Shown here: positions 46,310 to 56,308 of the stretch, one piece after another
Layout of the letters: each line of letters begins with the position of its first letter
Numbering within the stretch: the stretch's first letter is position 1
NCBI GenBank assembly: GCA_043228905.1
Contig: JBHGNT010000010.1
Span: 992,001 to 1,056,000, forward strand
Direction: 5' to 3'
DNA length: 64,000 nucleotides
Source: Azolla caroliniana
Taxonomy: Eukaryota; Polypodiophyta
Program-made: the position numbers and the translations under genes
Notes under the pieces: model-generated
The model's input: only the letters and a program-made list of their open reading frames with translations
The model's database searches: none
What the model was told of the DNA's origin: nothing

Positions 46310-46616
46310 CCCATTTTATTTGTCCCTCTCGGTTTTCTCACCGTAGCCGGAAATCTTCACGACATTGCACATGTACTTGTAAAACCGAGAGGAGCCGCCC
46401 TTCTCCAACCAATATGATGGCCTCAAGGGTGGCTCCGATGGAGTTGAAAGACAACGAATAGCCTTCATCCAACAATGGTCGTCCTCTCCCTTTCTTGAGT
46501 CAGTGGGCATCCACATAAGATGGAACTTTTGCGTCCCTACAGGGATTTGTACATAATCGTCTCATTTGTAAAATTTTATAACTAATTGAAGGATTTTTTT
46601 GGGGGAAAAAAAAAGA
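46310..46616 (+). mobile_element. LINE 3' fragment
   Basis: The segment from about 46430 to 46560 matches, in the opposite orientation, the 3' end of the LINE at 12186-13935. Shared blocks are ccgatggag, agacaacga, ttcatccaacaatggtcg, cctctccctttcttgagt, tccctac-gggattt and gtaaaattttataactaat. It ends gaaggatttttttggggg plus an A-rich tail at 46616. The 5' end is uncertain (about 46300), and no TSD was found. Confidence 0.8.
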
Positions 46617-47219
46617 AAAAAAAATAAAAACCCAAATGTTCATAAGTTTTCGTTATTTCCTTACAGACACTTGGTCCAACACCTCTCCATCCATCCATCA
46701 TTCATTCATACATATTTGCATGTGTCAAATTCTATGTTCATAGATGTTATTACATAGAGAAAAATATCACAATTTAAGAGCTTAATAAGTCGATCAAATT
46801 TCAACTGCCTTCATGGAAAAAAAGTTGCAAACTCAAACTAAGAAGCTCACAAGAAGAAATTCCCCAATAATATACCTAAGCTTAGTAGTTACACATTAGT
46901 AACTATGTTTCTTAAATTAAATGATCAAATATTATTATGTTATCATACTTGTGTTTTTTATTTATTTAAAAGAGATATGCCTTGGTATTATAAAATCACA
47001 AGAAATATAAAAGTTGTGTTGGATAAATGAGTATACCAACCGACTCCATTGTGCTCACATCATAACTGATTTGATGTGTCTATACAAAAACTACACATAT
47101 TTGTACACCATATCTCTAAGATTTTGATGGTCTACTTCTCCCAAACTGCAACTAACCACATAATGTATGAATAAGTAACAACTAGAATTCAACAATTATA
47201 ACAGAAACATCATGAGTGG
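46617..47219. other. Intergenic, nothing recognised
   Basis: AT-rich DNA without recognisable features. Confidence 0.5.
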
Positions 47220-47379
47220 CGTTGTCAAATACTGATGTACATTCTAAATTACCTACATAAGAATAGATTAAATTGTCTTCCAAATAATATCATCCCTAAA
47301 TTGCAAACTATCACTTACAAAAGGTTGAACCATATGTATATGAGGAGGAACTATGTGAAAGGCTTCCACTATATCCTCC
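47220..47379 (-). mobile_element. LINE remnant, 3' part, left of the Copia A insertion
   Basis: On minus this continues the LINE coding remnant present at 63299-64000 once Copia A and one copy of cctcc are ignored. The frame stays open across the join for about 35 codons. The left limit is not fixed. Support is indirect because the C-terminal end of LINE ORF2 is poorly conserved. Confidence 0.45.
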
Positions 47380-47709
47380 TGTTGAGCGGCAAGCTCAACC
47401 GGAGCCAGATCGGCTGAATAAGCCGGAGCCGGTAAGCGAGATGGATCGGGCGAAACGGATCGGTATGACGGTGAGCAACCGAACCGGCAAGCAATGGAGG
47501 CCGGGTGCAATCCGTAACCAGCAGTCCAATCGGAAGCCTAGAATAGGATAGACTACTAGGTATCTATAGTCTTGTAGTAAGTGTCAGATGCTCGTGTGAG
47601 CATTGAAGTACATGGTACTTCTGTCAGTCCCAAGAGGACTTGTATAAATAGTGCTACTTAGCACAGTGTGTAAACACAAAGTCTTGATATAATTTTGAAA
47701 TTGCGTTCT

Positions 47710-47742
<33 letters not shown>

Positions 47743-47784
47743 GTTGTTCTCTGTTTTACGCTTCCGCAAACACTTACGTTTACA
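47380..47784 (+). repeat. 5' LTR of Copia A (405 bp)
   Basis: Begins TGTTGAGCGG and ends CGTTTACA, directly followed by the primer-binding site. TATAAATA at 47643-47650 is the likely promoter. A (CT)n microsatellite lies at about 47711-47740. It differs from the 3' LTR at seven sites, all transitions, plus microsatellite length. Confidence 0.95.
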
Positions 47785-47796
47785 TGGTATCAGAGC
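47785..47796 (+). promoter_or_regulatory. Primer-binding site of Copia A
   Basis: TGGTATCAGAGC is complementary to the 3' end of plant initiator methionine tRNA, the usual Copia primer. It abuts the LTR with no spacer. Confidence 0.93.
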
Positions 47797-47878
47797 GTGA
47801 GGGTTGAGAACCTCTACTGCAGACATTTACTCTTGAGAAGAAAACCCTAACAGGTCGAAAACAGACACAGTAGAAGAC

Positions 47879-49141
47879 ATGGATAGAGGCATGGCTACGT
47901 CACTCCCGGTGGAGAAGCTCGACAGGAGCAACTACGCATCCTGGTCTTACAAGATGCACCAGTACCTACTTGGACACGGGTACTGGAGTTATGTCGAAGG
48001 AGCGAATGATGCGGCGCCCGACTCGGCACACAAGGACTTCCCGGTATGGGAACAGGCGGCAAGCAGGGTGATGTACTACTTCGCATCCAGTGTCGGCGAT
48101 CAGCTGCTCAGCCACATCCGTGACGCCAAGACACCGAAGGATGCTTGGGGGAACCTGAAAAAGGTTTTCGCCGCAAGCACAACTGCCCGGAAGCTGCAAC
48201 TCAGACAGGAGTTGAGCAATGTTCGACAAAAGAACATGTCCGTGGAAAACTACACGGGCCGGATAAAGGAGATCTGCGACTCGCTCGCCTCTATCAATGT
48301 TACCGTAGAGGAAGACAAGATGGTGCAGGTATGCCTTGGAGGCCTAGCGTCCAAGTTCGGAGCGTTCCGGACTGCGGTGTGTACAAGGGAGAATACCCCC
48401 TCATTCTTCGACTTACAGTCGATGCTCCTTGTAGAGGAGAACCACGTCGGTGCATCAACCAGTGCATCCCCGGACAGTCGAATGTTGTACACGGGAACAG
48501 ATCGGCTCCGTGGGCGTGGTGGAAGAGGTGGGTCGGCACGCAATGGAGGCGGCCGGCAAGAGCAGGAACGAAGGCACTATGAGTGTGCCGATAGCAGTTC
48601 CGGGACTTCCACAAGCAGGGGGAGTCAAGGCGGTGCCGGAGGCCGGCAAGACAAATCCGCTACGGAATGCTGGTATTGTGGCAAAAAAGGCCATAGGGAA
48701 AGCGAGTGCTGGAGAAAGCGTGCCGATTCGGACAAATCCGGATCCGGCAAGACCGGTAAGGATGGCCGGCAAAACTCGCACTACGCAAACGGATCAGGAG
48801 GATCCGGAACCGGAAAGGTCAGTAAGGGGCCAGCCTTGGTGATGAATCACAAGGCAAACTCAATGAAGAAGACCACTTCCAAAACGGAGGAAGTGTGGTA
48901 TGTTGTTTCCGGCGCGTCGAACCACATGACGAGCCACAAAGAGTGGTTCTCCTTTCTGGAGAAACCGGATCAACCAGGAGTAGCCGAAACCGGAGACGAC
49001 ACTCCTCACCCAATCGTGCACGTCGGAGAAGTCCCTCTAAGCCACGTCGGACAGAAAGGGAAGCTGATGAACGTATTACACGTTCCGACAATCACGAAGA
49101 ACCTGGTGTCCGTCGGTCAGATTGTCGACCAGGGGATGTAG
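47879..49141 (+). pseudogene. Copia A gag and protease region
   Basis: An open frame of 420 codons starts at ATG 47879. Gag (residues about 10-200) has the UBN2/Copia pattern (LDRSNYASWSYKMHQYL, then KDAWGNLKKVF). A CCHC zinc knuckle, CWYCGKKGHRESEC, lies near residue 262. The protease site reads WYVVSGASNHMT, where Copia proteases have Asp-Ser-Gly; Asp is replaced by Val, so protease should be inactive. The frame ends at a TAG (49139-49141) and continues in the same frame afterwards. A CAG-to-TAG change is likely. The knuckle is intact. Confidence 0.92.
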
Positions 49142-50725
49142 GTGCGGTTTACGCACCTCGGGTGCTTCATTGAGGATGAAGGCGAAGTCATTGCGCAAGG
49201 GCGCAGAGACGGGAGGATGTTTATCCTCAACACCAATGACTTAGGCACCGCTCTGTTCGCGGAACGACAGAAGGTCGAGTCGGACATCGACCTGTGGCAC
49301 AAGCTGATAGGCCACGTCAACTACCGGAGGCTTCAAGATCTGCAAACGAAACAAGTCGTTTTCGGTTTGCCGAAGTTCAGCGGCCGGAGAGCCGAAATTT
49401 GTGAAGCCTGCCAACTTGGGAAGCAACACCGGCTTCCATTCCCCACCGAACGGAACCGGAGCCGTAACAAGCTCGATCTCATCCATTCGGATGTGTGGGG
49501 ACCGGCACAGCCTTGGCGGGAGCCGATACTTCGTCTCCTTCATCGACGACTATACTCAGCATACTTGGATCTACCTCATTGAGCGGAAGAGCGAAGTCTT
49601 CGACTGTTTCCGGAGCCTCCAGAAGATGGTGGAACAGGAATCAGAGAGGAAGATCAAATGCCTTCGGTCGAATGGCGGAAAGGAATATTTTTCCGGCCAA
49701 TTCACTAGTTATCTGCAGCAGAAGGGAATTCGGCGAGAGTTCAGCTGCAGATACACACGGGAGCAAAACAGTGTGGCTGAAAGGAAGAACCGGACACTCG
49801 TCGAAGCGGCAAGGACAATGTTGGAGGAGAAGAGCATGCCCCAATTCTACTGGGCGGAGGCGGTCCGGACGGCCGTCTACACACAAAACCTCATTGGTAA
49901 CAAGGTGTCAGCTCATGAGCTGTATTTCGGGCGCAAGCCAAACTTGAGACACCTTCGGATATTCGGTAGCATAGCGTATGTGCATGTGCCGGATCAGAAG
50001 CGGAGAAAGCTGGATGCAAAATCGGAAAAATGCATCCTAGTCGGGTATGCTGAACAGCAAAAGGGGTATAAGTGCTATAACCCCCGGACGAAGGAAGTCC
50101 GAGTTAGCCGGGATGTCGAGTTCGATGAATCGGCATCCTGGTACTCCATACCGACTCCGACTTCTGATCCCAACCCAATGTCGGAAGATCAGGCCAGTGA
50201 GCTTGAATCAGCCCTGGCAGAGGATGATGGAGCCGGGACTCAAGATGAGAGTCCGGAATCGTTACGGTTGAGTGGACCGAACGAGCGGCTGAGTCGGTTG
50301 GACCAATCAGATGTAGAGACGGCAAGTGGTGGAGACTCTGTCGTGCTCTCCCCGCGCAAGGAACCGAGGAAACGGTTCACGTGCAAAGAGAAGGGGAAGA
50401 GGAAGATGCCGGAATTCGAAACCGGCAACGATGAGTCGGATCGGTGCGTATCCGAATCCGGAAAGGAGAAAGGCGGATCTTTGGCAACGAAGACCGAACT
50501 GTCCAAGAAGGGCCTCAAATCAGGTGACGGTGCGTTGCGCAGATGAACCCACCAGAAGGATTCCGTAATACGGTACGGGTACAATGAATACATGGCGCAT
50601 CATTATGCGTACATGACTAAGGTGACAGAAGTGTGCGAGCCGGAGAGCTACGCAGAAGCGGCAAAGGACGCAAATTGGCGTGCCGCTATGGACGAAGAAA
50701 TGCGGGCACTCAATGCCAACGAAAC
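49142..50725 (+). pseudogene. Copia A GAG-pre-integrase, integrase and start of reverse transcriptase
   Basis: The pre-integrase motif (DLWHKLIGHVNYRRLQDLQ, then CEACQLGKQHR) and HSDVWGP lie in one frame to about 49510. A frameshift follows, and the rest of integrase (SRYFVSFIDDYTQHTWIYL, then VAERKNRTLVEAARTML) continues in a second frame to the stop at 50544-50546. The expected DNGGEY of the second catalytic Asp reads as NGGKEY with the Asp missing. After a further shift, EPESYAEAAKDANWRAAMDE and NANET (start of the RT region) run up to the Copia B insertion at 50726. Confidence 0.88.
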
Positions 50726-51407
50726 TGTTGGGATTACGGTCCCTCCGGATGGGATGGTCAGATGTCCGGGGATCCGGATGACGAAGACCCTGGCTACGGA
50801 GCCGGATGATGAAGACCCGGTTACGGAGCCGGATGATGAAGACCCCGGCTACGGAGCCGGATGACGAAGACCCCGGCTACGGAGCCGGATGATGAAGACC
50901 CCGGCTACGGAGCCGGATGACGAATGTACCCGGAGAGAGATCCGGGTGCGGGGACATATTTGTGAATATGTTTGCCAAGGGCCCTTGAGGCTATATTTGT
51001 AAATAGCCCGAAAGTCATATGTGTATAAATATGACTTAGGGCAAACTGTTTTTTGCTGCTGCTGCATGTTGTTGCTTTTTTTCTGTTTTCCACTTAGAGA
51101 GAGTGAAGTGAGCAGCCGAGAGAGAGAGAGAGAGAGAGAGAGAAGAAGAGGTTGTTGCCTCTGTGTATTACCGCCGCCTGTGGCGAAGACAGTGAGCTCA
51201 AGGTTGTTGCCTTGTAGCTTCACCATTGTACATCTCTGTGTATAGTGATAGTTGGAGTCTGAGGACTCCCGTGGTTTTTCCCATTTAGGGTTTTCCACGT
51301 AAAACATCCTGTGTACTCTTCTCTCTATTGTCTTCGTGCAATTTGTATTTCCTGTCTTCTGTGAGTTGATCCTATTCCTCGGTTGTGGCCGAGCGCTGTG
51401 TTTAACA
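50726..51407 (+). repeat. 5' LTR of Copia B with 28-bp minisatellite
   Basis: Contains five units of a 27-28 bp repeat (ccggatgacgaagaccccgg, then ctacggag) at about 50776-50920. TATAAATA lies at 51024-51031. A (GA)n run at about 51119-51142 is in the transcribed part. Confidence 0.95.
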
Positions 51408-51409
51408 AT

Positions 51410-51421
51410 TGGTATCAGAGC
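51410..51421 (+). promoter_or_regulatory. Primer-binding site of Copia B
   Basis: TGGTATCAGAGC, complementary to initiator methionine tRNA, two bases after the LTR end. Confidence 0.93.
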
Positions 51422-51438
51422 GAGGTCAACACAGAAAA

Positions 51439-52689
51439 ATGGAAGGCGGCGGTAGTGGGCCTCCGGGCATGATGGTGTTGAACTCACAGAACTACGCCGA
51501 CTGGAAGATAAAGATGGAAGACCTTCTCATCGTCCGAGACCTGTACGAACCGATCGACAATGCCGAGATACCCAAGGGGGTAATAGAGTCGGAGTGGAAG
51601 CTCCTGAACCGGAAAGCCGTAGCGACGATCCGGCAATATGTCGATGTAAGTGTTCTGCAACATGTGGCGAACGATACGAACGCCTATGAGATGTGGCAGA
51701 AGCTGTCCGGACTGTATGAGAGGAAGAATGCTCTGACCCGGACCTCCCTGATGAGGAAGATAGTGAATCTTAAGTACCGGGACGGCGAGAGCATGGTCGA
51801 ACACGTCAGCACGTTCATGGGATTCGTGAACCAGCTTGCGGCGATCAATTTCCCGTTGGATGACGCAATGCAAACCATCATGCTGATGTGTACCCTCCCG
51901 GAGAGCTGGGAGAACTTGGTAGTTACTCTCAGCACCTCCTGTAAGGAAGAGAACTTGTCTTTACTAACGGTAAAGACAAGTATTCTAAATGAAGAAGCGC
52001 GTCGGAGAGATAAAGAACCGGCCTCCGACTCGAAGGCGCTGCTTACCGAATCGGAACGGGGAAGACAACGGAACCGGAGTCCGCAAAGACGGGAGAAGTC
52101 GGGGACACGGTCGCAGTCGAGGGGAAGACCTACATGCTTCTACTGTGGGAAGCCGGGGCACTTCCAGAAGAATTGTCGGCATTTCCGGAAAGACAACGGA
52201 ACCGACGGTACCGATTCGAAGAAGTCACCGGAGCGAAACGGTGCATACCGGGGAGCCACGGACCGGAGAGGTCCGGATCGGCGAGGGCAGGACCGGAAAG
52301 GAACGACGGCACTCGCGGCAAGTGAAGAAGAGATAATGCTCATTACCGAAGAGAGGGAGCTGAACCTTGCCGGTGAAGAGATGACCTGGGTGGTCGATTC
52401 CGGAGCGTCGTTCCACCTGACCCCGGAGAAGAAATACTTCTCATCCTACACAGCCGGTGAGCACGGCTGTGTCCGGATGGGAAATGAAGGTACATGCCGG
52501 ATTGCCGGCATAGGAGACGTGTGGCTGATGACATCAACCAGATGCAAGATGCTGCTGAAGGATGTTCGACACGTTCCGGAGGTTCGATTAAACCTGATTT
52601 CGGCCGGGAGGCTAGACGATGAAGGCTACACGGGTAGCATCCGGAACGGTGCCATGAAGTTCAGCAACACGTTCCGGAGGTTCGATTAA
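51439..52689 (+). pseudogene. Copia B gag and protease region
   Basis: The start is taken at ATG 51439 (MEGGGSGPPGMMVLNSQNYA), the first Met after the PBS and the same start as in element C. Gag has the Copia UBN2-like pattern (YADWKIKMEDLL, then MWQKLSGLYE). A CCHC knuckle, CFYCGKPGHFQKNC, lies near residue 235. The protease site is intact (WVVDSGASFHL). The frame is thrown out by a 98-bp duplication: 52569-52666 is repeated at 52667-52764, and 98 is not a multiple of three. The reading frame ends at 52689. Confidence 0.93.
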
Positions 52690-52751
52690 ACCTGATTTCG
52701 GCCGGGAGGCTAGACGATGAAGGCTACACGGGTAGCATCCGGAACGGTGCC

Positions 52752-54056
52752 ATGAAGTTCAGCAAAGGGAGCCTGATAGTGGCTCGGGCCCGGAAGGTCA
52801 ACACACTGTACCTTATGAATGCCTGGTTGTGTCCGGAGGAGTTGAACGTGGCAGCCGACACTGCCGGTGAGCTGTGGCACAAGAGACTGTGCCACATGAG
52901 TGAGAAGGGGATGAAGAGGCTTGCAGAAGACAACCTTATTCCAGTGAAGCATGTGCACCTGGAGAAGTGCACCGATTGCCTGGCCGGTAAACAGAACCGA
53001 ACCTCCTTCCACTCAAGGCCACCGACGAGACGTAGCGCACCATTGGAGTTGGTGCACACTAACGTGTGTCAAGTAGAAACGAAGTCACATGGCGGAGCCC
53101 AGTACTTCGTGACATTCATTGATGACCACAGCCGGAAGCTGTGGACGGCACCGTTGAAGACAAAGGACCAAGTGTTGTGCGTCTTCAAAGAACTCCACGC
53201 GAGAGTGGAAAGGGAATCCGGCAAGAAGCTGAAAGCGATACGAGCGGATAACGGAGGGGAATACCGGGGGCAGTTCGAGGAGTATTGTCGCTCGAAGGGA
53301 ATCCGGCTCGAGTTTACTGTGCCGAAGACGCCGGAACTGAACGGGCTGGCCGAGAGGATGAACCGGACCATAATGGAGAGGGTCCGGAGTATGCTGGAGC
53401 ATGCGAAATTACCCAAGGGGTTTTGGGCTGAGGCAATGTCGACGGCGACATACGTGATAAACAGATCACCCTCAGTACCTTTGGACGGAGACACGCCGCA
53501 GAGAGTGTGGACCGGTAGGGAAGTATCCTATCGGCATCTTAAAGTGTTCGGGTGTCTCGCATATGTGCATGTGGCAAAGGACCGGAGAGGAAAGCTAGAT
53601 CCAAAGACCCGGCCATGCATATTCCTCGGCTACGGCGATGACGAGTTCGGCTACCGAGTATGGGACCCGGTCGACAAAAAGATATTCCGGAGTCGTGATA
53701 TCATCTTCATGGAGGACAAGACACTCGCAGACTGGGAGTCGGAGAAGAAGATGAAGAGTTCCAAGTCGACCGGTGAGGATCAACTCTACGAGGAGCAGTC
53801 CCGACCGGCAAGGGACCGGCTAGCACTCGAGGATCTGGCTGAAGACGGTGAAGAAACAGAACCGGCCAAGGAAGATGAAACAGATACCGGAACCGGCCCC
53901 GATCCCGAAATGGATTCGGATGAAGAGGAAACGGAGGAGCCGGTTACCGAAGCTCCGGAACGGAGATATCCTCTAAGAGAGAGAAGGGCCCCCCCGAAGA
54001 TTTCCGGAACCAGAGCACGTGCTGCTAACCGACGAGGGGGAGCCGGAGAGTTTTGA
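52752..54056 (+). pseudogene. Copia B GAG-pre-integrase and integrase
   Basis: After the duplication the correct frame resumes. GAG-pre-integrase has ELWHKRLCHMSEKGMKRL and CTDCLAGKQNR. Integrase has HTNVCQVE, FIDDHSRKLW, IRADNGGEYRGQF and LNGLAERMNRTIMERVRSML, with the D, D, E catalytic positions present. The post-integrase FLGYGDDEFGYRVWDP stretch and an acidic linker (EDETDTGTGPDPEMDSDEEE) follow. The frame is lost near 53995 by one extra C in a C run, as seen by comparison with element C. Confidence 0.92.
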
Positions 54057-54705
54057 AGAAGCAAAGCTTGACACCCATAGCCGCATGTGGTTAAGTGCCA
54101 TGCAGGAGGAGATGGATTCCCTGCATGAGAACCACACATATGAACTTGTGGAGTTGCCGAAAGGAAAGCGGGCACTTCGAAACAAGTGGGTGTTCAAGCT
54201 GAAACCGGGAGATGCCGGAAACCCCCCGAGATACAAAGCCAGGATCGTGGTGAAGGGGTTCCAGCAGAAGAAGGGCGTCGACTTCGACGAGATATTTGCC
54301 CCGGTAGTGAAGATGACCTCCATCCGGACGGTGCTGAGCATAGCGGCAAGCATGGACCTCGAGGTAGAACAGATGGACGTGAAGACGACATTCCTTCACG
54401 GTGACCTCGAAGAAGAGATCTACATGCAGCAACCGGAAGGATTCGAGAAGAAAGGGAAGGAGCACCTGGTATGCCGGTTGAAGAAGAGCCTTTACGGACT
54501 GAAGCAGGCTCCCCGGCAATGGTACCGGAAGTTCGACTCTTTCATGACCGATGAAGGGTACCACAAAACGCAGTCCGATCACTGCGTGTTTGTGAAGAAG
54601 TTCGAAGGAGGAGACTTTCTAATACTCCTCCTGTACGTGGACGACATGTTGATCGTCGGACGGGACCAGGTCAAGATACGGATGCTGAAGAAAGCACTTC
54701 ACTGA
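54019..54705 (+). pseudogene. Copia B reverse transcriptase
   Basis: Motifs in order: WLSAMQEEMDSLHENHTYEL, ALRNKWVFKLK, YKARIVVKGF, FAPVVKMTSIRTVLSIAA, QMDVKTTFLHGDLEEEIYM, LKKSLYGLKQAPRQWY and the catalytic LLLYVDDMLIVG. The catalytic aspartates are present. A TGA at 54703-54705 interrupts the frame just before the connection to RNase H, which continues in the same frame. Confidence 0.93.
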
Positions 54706-54714
54706 ACCTTCTCA

Positions 54715-55611
54715 ATGAAGGACCTGGGTCCGGCGAGGCAAATACTAGGGATGCACATCATCCGGGACCGGAAGAAGAAGCAGTTGTGGCTGTCACAGGA
54801 GAAGTACGTGACAAAGGTGCTTCACCGGTTCAACATGTCGGAAGCAAGACCGGTCGGGTCAACCCTCCCGGCAAACTGCAAGTTGTCCAGCAAGCAAAGC
54901 CCCAAGACAAAGGCTGAGAAGGAGGACATGATGAAAGTACCATATGCCTCTGCCGTCGGAAGCTTGATGTACGCAATGGTGTGTACAAGACCGGACATAG
55001 GATATGCAGTCGGAGTGGTGAGCCGGTACATGAGCAATCCCGGCAAAGAGCACTGGAACACGGCCAAGTGGATACTCCGATACCTGAAGGGCACGGCAAA
55101 CGTGTGCCTCCGATTCGGCTCCGGTAAGCCCGAACTCGACGGCTTTACCGATTCGGATATGTCGGCTGATGCAGATACCAACCGGTCCACATCAGGGTAT
55201 GTGATGACGTATGCAGGGGGAGCTGTTTCGTGGCAGTCGAGGCTGCAGAAGACGGTTGCGTTGTCAACCACGGAGGCGGAGTACATGGCGGCTGTTGAAG
55301 CCGGCAAGGAAGTGATATGGATGAAGGACTTCATTAGAGAGCTCGGTATCCGGCAAGAGGAGTACCGACTCTACTGCGATAGTCAGAGTGCCATCCACCT
55401 TGCGAAGAACGCGGCCTATCACTCCCGGACGAAGCACATCCAGCGAAGATATCACTGGATCCGGGAAAGGATAGAAGACCAGGAGTTCGTGCTGACGAAG
55501 ATCCACACGGACGAGAACGGGTCAGATATGCTGACCAAAGTGCTCACACCCGACAAGCTGGAAGCGTGCCGGAAGAGGGTCGGACTGGAAAGACATCCCA
55601 TGCCGAAGTGA
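54715..55611 (+). pseudogene. Copia B RT connection and RNase H
   Basis: SMKDLGPARQILGMHI is the usual continuation of Copia RT. The ASAVGSLMYAMVCTRPDIGYAV stretch follows. RNase H catalytic landmarks are LDGFTDSDMSADADTNRSTSGY, LSTTEAEYMA, YCDSQSAIHLAKN and HSRTKHIQRRYHWI. The natural stop TGA is at 55609-55611, followed by the polypurine tract and 3' LTR. No extension follows RNase H, in contrast to element A. Confidence 0.93.
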
Positions 55612-55621
55612 AGGGGGAGTT

Positions 55622-56303
55622 TGTTGGGATTACGGTCCCTCCGGATGGGATGGTCAGATGTCCGGGGATCCGGATGACGAAGACCCCGGCTACGGAGCCG
55701 GATGATGAAGACCCGGTTACGGAGCCGGATGAGGAAGACCCCGGCTACGGAGCCGGATGACGAAGACCCCGGCTACGGAGCCGGATGACGAAGACCCCAG
55801 CTACGGAGCCGGATGACGAATGTACCCGGAGAGAGATCCGGATGCGGGGACATATTTGTGAATATGTTTGCCAAGGGCCCTTGAGGCTATATTTGTAAAT
55901 AGCCCGAAAGTCATATGTGTATAAATATGACTTAGGGCAAACTGTTTTTTGCTGCTGCTGCATGTTGTTGCTTTTTTTCTGTTTTCCACTTAGAGAGAGT
56001 GAAGTGAGCAGCCGAGAGAGAGAGAGAGAGAGAGAGAGAAGAAGAGGTCGTTGCCTCTGTGTATTACCGCCGCCTATGGCGAAGACAGTGAGCTCAAGGT
56101 TGTTGCCTTGTAGCTTCAGCATTGTACATCTCTGCTTATAGTGATAGTTGGAGTCTGAGGACTCCCGTGGTTTTTCCCATTTAGGGTTTTCCACGTAAAA
56201 CATCCTGTGTACTCTTCTCTCTATTGTCTTCGTGCAATTTGTATTTCCTGTCTTCTGTGAGTTGATCCTATTCCTCGGTTGTGGCCGAGCGTTGTGTTTA
56301 ACA
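55622..56303 (+). repeat. 3' LTR of Copia B
   Basis: Same length as its 5' partner (682 bp), with five 27-28 bp minisatellite units. Differences from the 5' LTR include single substitutions in several minisatellite units and near the 3' end (gagcgct versus gagcgtt). Confidence 0.95.
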
Positions 56304-56308
56304 ATAAC

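Larger units (their letters stand above)
50726..56303 (+). mobile_element. Copia element B, full length, nested in A
   Basis: LTRs of 682 bp at 50726-51407 and 55622-56303, each beginning TGTTGGGATT and ending TTTAACA, differ at about a dozen sites. The internal region is 4214 bp with a PBS at 51410-51421 and a polypurine tract (aagggggag) just before the 3' LTR. The flanking 5-mers are gaaac (left) and ataac (right), matching at 3 of 5. Polyprotein order is gag, protease, integrase, RT, RNase H. It is broken by a 98-bp tandem duplication, a one-base shift in a C run near 53995 and an in-frame TGA at 54703. Same orientation as A. Confidence 0.94.

Noticed and set aside
51484-51873. Long open frames antisense to the Copia B and C coding regions (e.g. 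51484-51873 minus, 59375-59800 plus)
   Set aside because: They are by-products of GC-rich coding DNA on the other strand; the sense strand carries clear Copia domains.
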